The notes beneath the pieces are model-generated. The model was not told the DNA's origin. It saw only the letters and a program-made list of their open reading frames with translations, and made no database searches. From assembly GCA_964512095.1 (NCBI GenBank), contig CAZEIH010000011.1, forward strand, positions 1 to 64,000: a stretch of DNA of 64,000 nucleotides, read 5' to 3'. Below, one piece after another: positions 27,229 to 36,508 of the stretch. Every line of letters begins with the position of its first letter. The stretch's first letter is position 1. Source of the DNA: DTU013 sp964512095 (GTDB lineage: Bacteria; Bacillota; Clostridia; Acetivibrionales; DTU013). A program made the position numbers and the translations under genes.

Positions 27229-28049
27229 TGTCACGAAGAAAAGAAGCAACGGTTATGAGAACAATTGTATATGCCGGAACGATATTTACATTACTGATAC
27301 TCATTAGCGTGATAGGCTATATTCTGGTTAAAGGTATACCAAATCTGTCCTTTGATTTATTTGAGTGGGAATACACCACAGACAATGTATCGCTTCTGCC
27401 TGCACTTATAAACACGATTTTGATGACACTTATTTCACTACTGATTGCAGCACCTCTCGGGATATTTGCAGCAGTTTATCTTGTGGAATACGCAAAAAAA
27501 GGCAACAGACTTGTTAAAATAGTACGCATAACTGCTGAAACATTATCGGGAATACCTTCGATAATATATGGATTATTTGGACTACTGTTCTTTGTTATTG
27601 CACTAAATCTTCGAATGTCGCTGATTTCGGGTGCTCTGACTCTTAGCATCATGATATTGCCGGTAATAATGCGTACGACAGAGGAAGCTCTTATCGCGGT
27701 ACCCATCGAGTATAGGGAAGGCGGTTTCGGGTTAGGAGCAGGAAGACTTCGCACAGTGTTCATGATTGTCATGCCATCGGCTATGCCAGGCATATTAGCG
27801 GGTATTATACTATCTGTCGGGCGTATTGTTGGAGAAACAGCGGCACTCATTTACACAGCAGGTACAGTTGCAGAGGTGCCAGGAAGCTTGCTTGATTCCA
27901 CTCGTACACTCTCAGTTCACATGTATACCCTTGCCAGCGAAGGGCTATATATAAATCAGGCATATGCGACAGCGGTTGTTTTGCTTGTTATAGTTATGGG
28001 AGTTAATGCTTTATCCGTTTATGCGGCAAAAAGGATCGGAAGGAGATAA
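27225..28049 (+). CDS. pstA: Phosphate ABC transporter permease PstA
   Basis: Second membrane subunit, 274 residues, six predicted helices; pairs with PstC. Signatures: ETLSGIPSIIYGLFGLLFFV and the EAA loop REGGFGLGAGRLRTVFMIVMPSA, which docks PstB. Its start overlaps pstC (ATGA-type), and the pstB start follows the stop within 2 bp, so translation is coupled. Confidence 0.95.
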   Translation: MMSRRKEATVMRTIVYAGTIFTLLILISVIGYILVKGIPNLSFDLFEWEYTTDNVSLLPALINTILMTLISLLIAAPLGIFAAVYLVEYAKKGNRLVKIVRITAETLSGIPSIIYGLFGLLFFVIALNLRMSLISGALTLSIMILPVIMRTTEEALIAVPIEYREGGFGLGAGRLRTVFMIVMPSAMPGILAGIILSVGRIVGETAALIYTAGTVAEVPGSLLDSTRTLSVHMYTLASEGLYINQAYATAVVLLVIVMGVNALSVYAAKRIGRR

Positions 28050-28050
28050 C

Positions 28051-28800
28051 ATGGGAAAGATAGAAATACAGAAATTAAATCTCTATTATGAGTCATTTCA
28101 GGCCTTAAGGGGTGTTAACCTCTCAATTGAAGCCAATAAAATAACAGCGTTTATAGGGCCTTCCGGTTGCGGAAAAAGCACACTGTTAAAAACACTCAAT
28201 CGTATGAATGACCTTATTGAAGGATGCAGAATAGAAGGTGTCGTTCTGCTTGACGGAGAAGATATTTATGGAAATATGGACACAACCCTGCTGAGAAAAC
28301 GCGTAGGCATGGTGTTTCAAAAGCCAAACCCCTTTCCAATGAGCATATACGATAATGTGGCATTTGGACCGCGTACCCATGGCGTTCGTGGCAAGGCGAA
28401 GCTAGACGATATTGTCGAACGCTCTTTGCGGGATGCTGCTATCTGGGAGGAGCTGAAGGACAGATTGAATAAGGATGCTCTGGGTATATCAGGAGGACAG
28501 CAGCAGCGCCTTTGCATAGCAAGAGCGTTGGCTGTTGAGCCTGAAGTATTACTGATGGATGAGCCTACAAGTGCTTTGGATCCAATATCAACATCGAAAA
28601 TTGAAGATCTTGCTATATCACTAAAAGAAAAATATACTATTGTTATAGTAACTCACAATATGCAGCAGGCAGTCAGAATTTCTGACAATACAGCATTTTT
28701 CCTTTTAGGAGAAGTAGTAGAATGTGCAAATACCGAAAGACTTTTCTCGGTGCCTCAGGATAAACGTACTGAGGACTATATCACAGGGAGGTTTGGATGA
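28051..28800 (+). CDS. pstB: Phosphate ABC transporter ATPase PstB
   Basis: A 249-residue ATPase that drives PstCA. Walker A GPSGCGKSTLLKTLNRMND, Q-loop MVFQKPNPFPMSIYDNVAFG (PstB-specific), signature ISGGQQQRLCIARALA, Walker B LLMDEPTSALDP, switch His VTHNMQQA. ATG 28051 follows GGAAGGAGAT; an upstream in-frame start inside pstA is rejected. Overlaps phoU by 4 bp. Confidence 0.96.
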   Translation: MGKIEIQKLNLYYESFQALRGVNLSIEANKITAFIGPSGCGKSTLLKTLNRMNDLIEGCRIEGVVLLDGEDIYGNMDTTLLRKRVGMVFQKPNPFPMSIYDNVAFGPRTHGVRGKAKLDDIVERSLRDAAIWEELKDRLNKDALGISGGQQQRLCIARALAVEPEVLLMDEPTSALDPISTSKIEDLAISLKEKYTIVIVTHNMQQAVRISDNTAFFLLGEVVECANTERLFSVPQDKRTEDYITGRFG

Positions 28801-29453
28801 TGAGAAGCCGTTTTGATGAGCAGCTTGACCTTTTGAGCAGGGAACTGCTAGAGATGGGTGCACTTATAGAGCATGCCATTGAGAGTGCATCGCTGGCCTT
28901 GATAAATCAAGATGTCGAAGCCGCAAACAAAGCCATAGAATTTGATAAAGAAGTCGATCAGAAGGAGAATGACATTGAATCGCTTTGCCTTAAGCTACTA
29001 TTGCAGCAGCAGCCTGTTGCACGCGATCTTCGCCAAATATCAGCCGCTTTGAAAATGATTACCGATATGGAGAGAATAGGGGATCAAGCTTCTGATATTT
29101 CGAGTATAGTTATCTACCTTGCGGGTACACCGTATATTAAAAGGCTGGAACACCTTCCGCAGATGGCTAACGCAGCTATCCGGATGGTCAACGGTAGCAT
29201 AGATGCTTTTATAAAAAAAGATCTTAAGCTTGCAAGAGAAATTATTGATATGGATGATATTATAGATGACCTCTTTGTTGTGGTGAAAAACGAGCTAATA
29301 GAACGCATACACGAAAAAGCGGAAAACGGCGAGCAAGCTATTGACCTGCTTATGGTAGCAAAATACTTTGAGCGTATCGGTGACCATGCACAAAATATCG
29401 CCGAATGGGTGGAGTTTTCTATTACGGGTGAGCATAAAGGAGAGCTGATTTGA
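28797..29453 (+). CDS. phoU: Phosphate uptake regulator PhoU
   Basis: A 218-residue cytoplasmic protein of two three-helix PhoU repeats that links the Pst transporter state to the sensor kinase and lowers Pho signalling when phosphate is ample. Metal-binding acidic motifs are present in both halves (FDKEVDQKENDIE, MERIGDQASDIS; IDMDDIIDDLF, FERIGDHAQNIAEW). It overlaps pstB (ATGATG) and the following regulator gene. Normal length. Confidence 0.95.
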   Translation: MMRSRFDEQLDLLSRELLEMGALIEHAIESASLALINQDVEAANKAIEFDKEVDQKENDIESLCLKLLLQQQPVARDLRQISAALKMITDMERIGDQASDISSIVIYLAGTPYIKRLEHLPQMANAAIRMVNGSIDAFIKKDLKLAREIIDMDDIIDDLFVVVKNELIERIHEKAENGEQAIDLLMVAKYFERIGDHAQNIAEWVEFSITGEHKGELI

Positions 29454-30118
29454 TTTATTATGTTGAGGATGATAACAACATACGCGACCTTGTGGTGTAC
29501 ACGCTTAACAGCTCAGGCTTCGAAGCTCAAGGGCTTAGAAACGCTGATGAATTTTATGAGGTGTGCAAAAACACTACGCCTGCCCTTGTGCTACTGGATA
29601 TAATGCTTCCAGGCGATGACGGATTGGCCATATTAAAAAAGCTTAAGTCCGATAAAAGGACAGCGGCAATACCAGTTATAATGGTAACTGCAAGGGGCAC
29701 AGAATACGACAAGGTTGTTGGTCTTGATATGGGTGCGGACGATTATATCGCAAAACCCTTCGGAATGATGGAGCTAGTGGCACGAGTAAGGGCAAGGCTT
29801 CGACAGACTAACTTAAAGCCTTCGTCGGAGATATTGAAGGTTGACGAACTTGTTGTGGATAGGCAGAAGCATACTGTTACGGCCAATGGTGTAAACGTGT
29901 TACTTACGCTTAAGGAATTTGAATTGCTATGCTTGCTGATGGAAAACATAGGCACCGCGTTTACACGAGAACATATATTGGACTCTGTATGGGATTATAG
30001 CTATGAGGGCAGCACAAGGACAGTTGATGTTCATGTGACAACGCTGCGCCAGAAGCTTGGAGACCACGGCAACCTGATTGAAACAGTGAGAGGTATAGGA
30101 TACCGTTTTGGAGGTTAA
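29450..30118 (+). CDS. phoP: Response regulator, PhoB/PhoP type
   Basis: A 222-residue OmpR-family DNA-binding regulator. The receiver domain (1-118) has the acidic pocket EDDNN, phospho-acceptor Asp in LVLLDIMLPGDDG (about 49) and Lys in AKPFG. The winged-helix domain (about 130-220) includes TLKEFELLCLLMEN and RTVDVHVTTLRQKLG. TTG start with GGAGAG upstream; the start overlaps the phoU stop. Expected to bind Pho boxes upstream of pstS when phosphorylated by the next gene product. Confidence 0.94.
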   Translation: MIYYVEDDNNIRDLVVYTLNSSGFEAQGLRNADEFYEVCKNTTPALVLLDIMLPGDDGLAILKKLKSDKRTAAIPVIMVTARGTEYDKVVGLDMGADDYIAKPFGMMELVARVRARLRQTNLKPSSEILKVDELVVDRQKHTVTANGVNVLLTLKEFELLCLLMENIGTAFTREHILDSVWDYSYEGSTRTVDVHVTTLRQKLGDHGNLIETVRGIGYRFGG

Positions 30119-30121
30119 ATA

Positions 30122-31792
30122 ATGACGAATCGTATCTTCAAAAGCATATTTTTAACTTCCTTGTCTGCGGTGGTGATTGTTTCGGCTTTTGTTTTACTAA
30201 TACTCTACAGAATCAATGAAATGGATGCCATAAACAAACTGGAAACCGAAGCGGCTTATATTTCGCACATTTTTATGCAAAATAAAGATGAGCCTGGGTT
30301 TTTTAAGGAAGTTACCACGACGAACAGGGTTACATTTATAGCAAAAGACGGTACGGTTATATACGACAACACAATGGATGCAGCAATCATGGAGAACCAT
30401 GCCAACCGACCAGAGGTCGTAGCTGCGCTGAAAACCGGAAAAGGAGAAAGCTACCGTTATTCTGATACACTATATCAAAAAACTATATATTATGCATTAA
30501 AAACAGATGAGGGTAACGTGCTTCGGATTGCTAAAACTCAAAGCAGCGTGCTGGGAATTTTGTGGGAAGTGCTACCTGCATTGATTACAATTGTGTTGGC
30601 AATTGCATTGCTTTCGTTTTTTATTGCCCGGTATATGTCAAGGCATATTACGGCTCCTATAAATGCCCTTAATCTGGATTCTCCCTTTGAAAACGATATA
30701 TACGACGAGCTGAGCCCTTTGCTGCTGCGTATTGAACGTCAGAACAAGGAAATACAAAGCAAGATACTTGAGATAACAGAAAAGCAGCGAGAGTTTACCG
30801 CGGTTACAGAGAATATGCAAGAAGGCCTGATTCTGCTTTCTGATAAAGGCGTAATACTATCTATAAATGCAAGCGCTGCTACTATCTTTGATACGGATAT
30901 TGAGGGGAGTATCGGCAGACATATATTATCTATTAATCGATCGGTTTCTATGAAGAATGTTTTTGAGGGAGCAATTAACGGCGAGAACACTCAGATGCTT
31001 TTAACTATCAACAACAGGCATTTCCAGCTACTGGGCAATCCTGTGCTAACTAAGGAGGAAACCCTTGGCGCGGTGATAATGACACTTGATGTTACAGATA
31101 AACAAAATGCAGAACACAGCCGCAGAGAGTTTACTGCAAATGTGTCCCACGAATTAAAGACTCCTCTTACTTCTATATTGGGTTTTGCGGAAATTATGAA
31201 GGACGGAATTACAAAGCCGGAGGATATGCAGGACTTTGCAGGAAGAATATATAGCGAGGCAAACAGACTATTAACGTTAATAGATGACATACTGGAGCTC
31301 TCTCAGCTGGATGAGAATGTGGATTTGCCAAATAAAGAGCGCATAGATCTTTTTGAATTGGCTACTGATGCACTGAACAGGCTCAAACCAATGGCAGACA
31401 AAATAGGGATCACTCTATCTGCAAAAGGTGAACATATCGAAATTGTTGGTTACACAAAGATATTGGATGAAATGCTGTACAACCTGTGCGATAATGCCAT
31501 TAAATATAATGTTGCCGGAGGCATTGTAGAGGTTAGCATATTGCGAAGGGGCGGTAAGCCTGTTATAACTGTGCGGGACTCCGGAATTGGCATTCCTGCG
31601 GAACACCATCCTTATGTATTTGAACGGTTCTATCGAGCAGATAAAAGTAGATCAAAGGATATAGGCGGAACAGGGCTTGGACTTGCCATCGTAAAGCATG
31701 GTGCTATGATGCACGATGTAATTATTAGTATGAAAAGTAAAGAGAATAAAGGCACAACCTTTGTGCTTACCTTCCCACAAAAACACCACTGA
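30122..31792 (+). CDS. phoR: Sensor histidine kinase, PhoR type
   Basis: A 556-residue membrane kinase. TM1 (about residues 8-28), an extracytoplasmic sensor of about 125 residues, TM2 (about 146-167), a HAMP-like linker, a PAS domain (about 225-330, EFTAVTENMQEGLILLSDKG), HisKA with the phospho-acceptor His in FTANVSHELKTPLTSILG, and HATPase motifs N (LYNLCDNAIKYN), G1 (VRDSGIGIP) and G2 (GGTGLGLAIVKH). Begins 4 bp after its response regulator; last gene of the Pho operon, before a terminator. Confidence 0.94.
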   Translation: MTNRIFKSIFLTSLSAVVIVSAFVLLILYRINEMDAINKLETEAAYISHIFMQNKDEPGFFKEVTTTNRVTFIAKDGTVIYDNTMDAAIMENHANRPEVVAALKTGKGESYRYSDTLYQKTIYYALKTDEGNVLRIAKTQSSVLGILWEVLPALITIVLAIALLSFFIARYMSRHITAPINALNLDSPFENDIYDELSPLLLRIERQNKEIQSKILEITEKQREFTAVTENMQEGLILLSDKGVILSINASAATIFDTDIEGSIGRHILSINRSVSMKNVFEGAINGENTQMLLTINNRHFQLLGNPVLTKEETLGAVIMTLDVTDKQNAEHSRREFTANVSHELKTPLTSILGFAEIMKDGITKPEDMQDFAGRIYSEANRLLTLIDDILELSQLDENVDLPNKERIDLFELATDALNRLKPMADKIGITLSAKGEHIEIVGYTKILDEMLYNLCDNAIKYNVAGGIVEVSILRRGGKPVITVRDSGIGIPAEHHPYVFERFYRADKSRSKDIGGTGLGLAIVKHGAMMHDVIISMKSKENKGTTFVLTFPQKHH

Positions 31793-31822
31793 ACACAGTA
31801 CATTTTGGTTCAGTGGTGTTTA
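31782..31822 (+). terminator. Terminator of the Pho operon
   Basis: AACACCACTGAAC / GTTCAGTGGTGTT, a 13-bp stem overlapping the phoR stop codon, T-rich tail. Confidence 0.85.
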
Positions 31823-31865
31823 TTAGCGTCTTTTAATATTCTTTTTTAGATAAAGTCGAGTCTGA

Positions 31866-32282
31866 TTAATTAGCGTTAGTATTAGCATCATTGTTGGATG
31901 GTGCAACCATGGTTCTTCTCAGAATCATATAGCCGAGGCCAGCGTAAACAGCAAGTGTAAACAGACCTGACCAATAGAGGCTGGAGTAGCTAAAAAGTTG
32001 TTTTAACACTTGGATCAGGTTAATTGCACCATAACCAAACAAACCGATATATAGAAATTGCTCCTTCATACTTGCATATGTCAATAATAGGCCGATAATA
32101 AATGCCCAGTATGCGAGTACACTGATGAAAGGTCCTACTGAAACACCAAACACTCTTGTCAATACTAGCAGACCCAGCCCCACAAACATGATAATAATAT
32201 CAAGGGGCAATAACAGTTTAAAAATTTTGTTTGTACTGAAAAAATTTCGTAGTTCATTACTGATGTTTACATATGCATTCAT
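31866..32282 (-). CDS. Hypothetical four-helix membrane protein
   Basis: A 138-residue protein, not recognised. Four hydrophobic segments (about residues 22-42, 50-68, 74-90, 103-122), a polar N-terminus (NISNELRNFFSTNK) and an Asn-rich C-terminus. GGAGGTC lies 7-8 nt before ATG 32282 on the minus strand, which supports a real gene. Converges on the Pho operon terminator. No catalytic residues evident. Confidence 0.65.
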   Translation of the reverse strand: MNAYVNISNELRNFFSTNKIFKLLLPLDIIIMFVGLGLLVLTRVFGVSVGPFISVLAYWAFIIGLLLTYASMKEQFLYIGLFGYGAINLIQVLKQLFSYSSLYWSGLFTLAVYAGLGYMILRRTMVAPSNNDANTNAN

Positions 32283-32430
32283 GATTATGACCTCCGATTA
32301 TTTATGATTGGCTTAAATACGTTGCAATGTATTTGTTAACCATTTATATTATATTGGATAGTTCAACATTTAGCAATTATAATATATAATTACATGAGTG
32401 CAAATTTTGTTTTAGGAGGGCATGCCAGAA

Positions 32431-34785
32431 ATGAAATACGGATATTTTGATGAGGGCGCTAGAGAATACGTTGTTACAAGGCCGGATACCCCCACTCCAT
32501 GGATCAACTATATTGGTAGCGGAGAGTACGGAGGAATAGTTTCAAATACTGGCGGAGGGTACAGCTTTCATAAGGATCCTCAAAACAGGAGGATAACCAG
32601 GTATCGATACAACAGTATTCCTATGGACAGGCCTGGCAGATACGTTTATATCAGGGACGCAGCAACCGGTGAATACTGGAATCCAGGCTTTCAGCCATCT
32701 GCAAAAAAGCTGGACAGCTACAGCTGTAGGCACGGTATGGGATATACGGTGTTGGAGGGCGAATATAAGGGGGTTGCAGCAAGTGTGACCTATTTTGTGC
32801 CTGATGACAAGGAATTTGAGATTTGGCTGTTTAAAGTCCACAATACTTCCAGTGTGCCAAAAAAGCTTCAAATATTTAGTTATGCTGAATTCTGCTTCTG
32901 GGATGCCATAATGGATCAGCAGAATGTGGACTGGGTACAGCAAATAAACCAGTGTCGCCATGATAATGGGATCATCACCTGGTATCCACATTACATAACA
33001 AACAATGCTTCATTTTTTGCTACTGGCGGCGAGGTAGCCAGCTATGATACAAATATGGAGAAGTTTATTGGGAAATATCGATCTGAGGCAAATCCTATCG
33101 CTGTGGAGCAGGGAGCATGTTCGAATTCTATTTCCGTAAGAACAAACGGAGTAGGAGCCTTCTGCAATGAAATAGAGCTTGGCGGCGGAGAATCCAAGGA
33201 ACTGGTATTCATATTGGGATATGCTGAAAATAGGTCAGAGATCCGTAAGGATATAGAAGCATATCTTGACCCTTGTGAGGCAGGACGAGCTCTTGAGCGA
33301 TTGAACAAATACTGGGAGGGATATACAGATAGATTGCGTGTTGATACTCCTGACAGGGACATGAATCTTTTTGTTAACATATGGAACCAGTATCAGTGCA
33401 AGACCACATTCAACTGGTCGAGGTTTGTTTCTCTTTATCAGCTGGGACTGGGAAGGGGCATGGGAATCAGAGATAGTGCCCAGGATACCCTTGGCGTTAT
33501 GCACACAATACCCGAGCAGGCGAAAGAATTGATAGTCAAGCTTTTGAAGTGCCAGTATACGGACGGGCGTGCATATCATCTGTTCTTCCCCTTGACTGGA
33601 GAAGGTGGCGTAGGAGATGCACCTGTCAAGAAATTTGACTGGTATTCCGATGACCATCTCTGGCTGATACTTGCTGTGAACGCTTATGTCAAGGAGACCG
33701 GTGACTTTGAATTCCTGGATCAGCAGGTGCTTTTCAATGACAAAAGGACGACGGCAACAGTTTGGGAACATCTGATAAAGGCATTGGAATTCACCGACTG
33801 CTGGAAGGGACCGCATAATATTGCCCTGGCAGGCCGTGCTGACTGGAATGATTCATTGAATCTGGATACCGGCAAGGGTATTGCAGAGAGTGTATTTACA
33901 TCGATGCTTTTCTGCAGGGCTACTACAGAAATGACTGAGCTTGCACGGCATATCGGTAGGAAAGACAATGAGATTACTGTCAATGGTATGCTGGTTCAGA
34001 TGAAAAATGCAATAAATGAGACCTGCTGGGATGGCGAATGGTATAAGAGGGCTTTCGATGATGAAAGCAGACCTCTGGGCTCAAAAGATAACGAATTTGG
34101 GAAGATATTTATCAACTCCCAGTCATGGGCAGTTCTTGGCGGCGTGAGTGATAAGGAACGCACCCGTATGTGTCTTGATTCTGTTAACAAATATCTTAAC
34201 ACCAGGTATGGAATAGTATCTATGTACCCCTCATATACCCAGCATGATGATACAAAGGGCGGCATCACAACATATCCTCCGGGTGCAAAGGAGAACGGCG
34301 GTATTTTCCTGCATACGAATCCATGGGTGATGATAGCCGAGATTATGTCGGGAAATGGCGAAAGGGCATTTGAATACTATAAACAGATACTGCCTGCAAG
34401 GCGTAATAGTGATGCGGATCTTTTGGAGGTTGAGCCCTATGTGTACCCGCAGAACATACTGGGAAAAGAGCATCCCCAGTTTGGCATAGGCAGGAATTCA
34501 TGGCTAAGCGGTACTGCCGCTTGGAATATGGTGGCGTCAAGCCAGTATATATTGGGTATCAGGCCGGGCTATGATTGTCTGGTGGTGGATCCCTGTATTC
34601 CTTCGAATTGGAATGGCTTTAGAGCTACAAGAGTGTTTCGGGGAGCCGAATACAACATCGAGGTTAAAAATCCATCCCATGTCTGCAGCGGTATAAAGAA
34701 AATTACGGTCAATGGTGTTGCTGTTGATAAGATCCGGGTCCAGCCGGAAGGAAGTAAATCCTTTGTTGTGGTTGAGCTGGGTTGA
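32431..34785 (+). CDS. GH94 family beta-glycoside phosphorylase
   Basis: Inverting phosphorylase that cleaves a beta-linked disaccharide with phosphate to give a sugar 1-phosphate; 784 residues. The N-terminus MKYGYFDEGAREYVVTRPDT, FSYAEFCFWDA, the GLGRGMGIRDSAQDTLG phosphate-binding region and the catalytic-acid segment GRADWNDSLNLD match GH94. It differs from classical cellobiose phosphorylases in the YQLGLGRG and PLTGEGG regions, so cellobionate, laminaribiose or another acceptor is possible. ATG 32431 is chosen: GGAGGG at 32415-32420 is adjacent to ATG 32422 but 10 nt from 32431, and homologues start MKxG. Intracellular; saves ATP during oligosaccharide catabolism. Confidence 0.9.
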   Translation: MKYGYFDEGAREYVVTRPDTPTPWINYIGSGEYGGIVSNTGGGYSFHKDPQNRRITRYRYNSIPMDRPGRYVYIRDAATGEYWNPGFQPSAKKLDSYSCRHGMGYTVLEGEYKGVAASVTYFVPDDKEFEIWLFKVHNTSSVPKKLQIFSYAEFCFWDAIMDQQNVDWVQQINQCRHDNGIITWYPHYITNNASFFATGGEVASYDTNMEKFIGKYRSEANPIAVEQGACSNSISVRTNGVGAFCNEIELGGGESKELVFILGYAENRSEIRKDIEAYLDPCEAGRALERLNKYWEGYTDRLRVDTPDRDMNLFVNIWNQYQCKTTFNWSRFVSLYQLGLGRGMGIRDSAQDTLGVMHTIPEQAKELIVKLLKCQYTDGRAYHLFFPLTGEGGVGDAPVKKFDWYSDDHLWLILAVNAYVKETGDFEFLDQQVLFNDKRTTATVWEHLIKALEFTDCWKGPHNIALAGRADWNDSLNLDTGKGIAESVFTSMLFCRATTEMTELARHIGRKDNEITVNGMLVQMKNAINETCWDGEWYKRAFDDESRPLGSKDNEFGKIFINSQSWAVLGGVSDKERTRMCLDSVNKYLNTRYGIVSMYPSYTQHDDTKGGITTYPPGAKENGGIFLHTNPWVMIAEIMSGNGERAFEYYKQILPARRNSDADLLEVEPYVYPQNILGKEHPQFGIGRNSWLSGTAAWNMVASSQYILGIRPGYDCLVVDPCIPSNWNGFRATRVFRGAEYNIEVKNPSHVCSGIKKITVNGVAVDKIRVQPEGSKSFVVVELG

Positions 34786-34983
34786 ACAGATATGAAGGGA
34801 AAAGTGCAGGTAAGAAAAGACTGAACTAAATAAACTGAAAAAAATAGCGAAATAGCTTGATAAGCTAGTATTTGTGTAATATAATGTAAATGTTTGGTTT
34901 ACTAGCAAATGCCTGTTTGCCAAATCAAAGTATGTACTGCGTCAGCAGAAATTACTAATCTTTCTAAAGCGAGGGAACCATAA

Positions 34984-35259
34984 ATGTTTGAAGACAAAAT
35001 GTTAGTATGCAAGGATTGTGGGCAGGAATTCGTATTTACGGCAGGTGAGCAGGAGTTCTATGCGAGCAGGGGTTTCCAGAATGAACCCGGAAGGTGCAAG
35101 GAATGCAGAACAACTAGGAAGTCTCAGTATGGCAGAGACGGTGGAAGAAGAGAGATGTACGACGCAGTATGCGCACAGTGCGGGAAAGATACCCAGGTTC
35201 CTTTCAAGCCACGCTTGGATAAACCGGTCTATTGCAGTGACTGTTTTTCGAATCGCTGA
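34984..35259 (+). CDS. Zinc-ribbon protein (zf-trcl / CxxC-x-CxxC type)
   Basis: A 91-residue protein with two zinc knuckles: CKDCGQEFVFTAGEQEFY near residue 9 with CKECR near 38, then CAQCGKDTQVPFKPRLDKPVYCSDCF at the end. Small proteins of this type are widespread in clostridia; function unknown. GCGAGGGA lies about 9 nt upstream of ATG 34984. Followed by a hairpin at 35299. Confidence 0.8.
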   Translation: MFEDKMLVCKDCGQEFVFTAGEQEFYASRGFQNEPGRCKECRTTRKSQYGRDGGRREMYDAVCAQCGKDTQVPFKPRLDKPVYCSDCFSNR

Positions 35260-35298
35260 TCCGGCATAAATATTAGAGATCATCACAATTCAAATTAA

Positions 35299-35325
35299 AG
35301 CCCTGTGTATAACTTATACAGGGCT
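35299..35325 (+). terminator. Stem-loop after zinc-ribbon gene
   Basis: AGCCCTGTGTATAA / TTATACAGGGCT forms a near-perfect hairpin; the tail is only weakly T-rich. Confidence 0.5.
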
Positions 35326-35418
35326 AGGTTTGTATACACCTGTAATGCTGATTGATGGCGGTTCTAAAGACTTTTATGTTCATGTGGCGGAAGTGACATT
35401 CAGGGATGAATGAAAAGG

Positions 35419-35480
35419 TTTTCCACAGGGCTAAAGTCTTGAACTTTGGGTTATTCACAGGTTTATCAACATTATCCACA
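35419..35480 (+). other. Cluster of DnaA-box-like sequences
   Basis: Four same-strand nonamers lie in 62 bp: TTTTCCACA (35419), TTATTCACA (35451), TTATCAACA (35463) and consensus TTATCCACA (35472). No dnaA or dnaN gene is in the window, so this is unlikely to be the chromosomal origin; a DnaA-titration or DnaA-regulated site is possible. Confidence 0.5.
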
Positions 35481-35482
35481 GG

Positions 35483-35518
35483 TAAATATACACAAAACGC
35501 ATGTTTTGTGTATATTTA
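35483..35518. repeat. Perfect 16-bp inverted repeat
   Basis: TAAATATACACAAAAC and its exact complement are separated by GCAT, directly after the DnaA-like boxes and before an AT-rich stretch running to about 35680. The rest of the intergenic region 35519-35747 contains no other recognisable element. Confidence 0.9.
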
Positions 35519-35747
35519 TGAGACACCACCATTCTGCCGAAAATGACATATTATGGGGGAATATTGAAATATGTATATTCTTTATAAAATATAGCGATAA
35601 TTTTGGAAGGATTTATACCAGCCATTGTTGAATACAAATATATGTCTTTTGAATAAGTATTAAGCATGTGGATTCAAATAGCTGGGAGGAGTGTTTCGTG
35701 ATTCCGGGCACAGCATGTCTATACTAGTTGGGAAAGGGGCAATGAAT

Positions 35748-36281
35748 ATGATGTTTAAGATTATTGGAAAGAATGTTGATGTAACAGATGCACTAAAAGA
35801 AAGAGTAAGCAAGAAGCTAGGTAAGCTAGAGAAGTTTTTTAATCCCCAGACTGAAGCACAGGTTACAATGAGTGTGCAGAGAAACAGGCATATCCTGGAG
35901 GTTACCATACCTCTTGGAGGCATTACATTAAGGGCTGAAGTAGCCGGCGACGATATGTATGCATGTATCGATAAGGCAGAGGATATCCTTGAGAGGCAGA
36001 TTAGAAAGAATAAAACAAGGCTGGCAAAGCGGTTGCATTCAGGAGCATTGGAGCAGCCTAATGTATTTAGGGCAGAAACCTTTGTTGAAGAGGAAACTGA
36101 ATTTAATGTAGTTAGGACAAAGAAGTTTGCAGTAAAGCCAATGCCGGTAGAGGAGGCTATTCTTCAGATGAATTTGCTGGGGCACGAGTTCTTCATGTTT
36201 TCCAATGCGGAGACGAACCAGGTGAATGTGGTGTACAAGCGTAAGGACGGCGATTATGGCCTAATAGAGCCGGAATTCTAA
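35748..36281 (+). CDS. hpf: Ribosome hibernation promoting factor, long form
   Basis: Binds the 30S decoding region and promotes 100S dimers in stationary phase; 177 residues. N-terminal S30AE domain (about 1-100; KIIGKNVDVTDALKERVSKKLGKLEKFF, basic KNKTRLAKRLH) and C-terminal dimerisation domain (about 120-177; KPMPVEEAILQMNLLGHEFFMF, YGLIEPEF). ATG 35748 is chosen because GGAAAGGGG at 35731-35739 is 8 nt away, and it gives the family-like start MMFKII; longer starts lack support. Preceded by an unusual DnaA-box-like cluster. Own terminator downstream. Confidence 0.94.
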   Translation: MMFKIIGKNVDVTDALKERVSKKLGKLEKFFNPQTEAQVTMSVQRNRHILEVTIPLGGITLRAEVAGDDMYACIDKAEDILERQIRKNKTRLAKRLHSGALEQPNVFRAETFVEEETEFNVVRTKKFAVKPMPVEEAILQMNLLGHEFFMFSNAETNQVNVVYKRKDGDYGLIEPEF

Positions 36282-36321
36282 GACTGGAATTCTAAAAGCC
36301 AGATCAATAGTATTGATAACA

Positions 36322-36351
36322 AAAGCAGTGATGTCTTGACGTCACTGCTTT
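36322..36351 (+). terminator. Terminator of hpf
   Basis: AAAGCAGTGA-10 nt-TCACTGCTTT hairpin, weak T-tail. Confidence 0.7.
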
Positions 36352-36508
36352 ATGTTTGGTGTGTTCAATGTGCTGTGGATTTGGATAAGGCTATCACTTT
36401 GGGAGAGGTGAATTTTCATAGTTAGTATTGCATTTTTACTTCTAAGTTGATACGTTATTTATCGTAGCAAGTATGAATAGGTCATTGAGTGATAAAGGAG
36501 TGTTCATT

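Noticed and set aside
35419..35518. Chromosomal replication origin
   Set aside because: No dnaA, dnaN or other origin-linked genes nearby; reported only as a DnaA-box-like cluster.
35299..35518. tRNA or other structured RNA gene
   Set aside because: The hairpins do not form a cloverleaf; no tRNA or rRNA signature was seen anywhere in the window.
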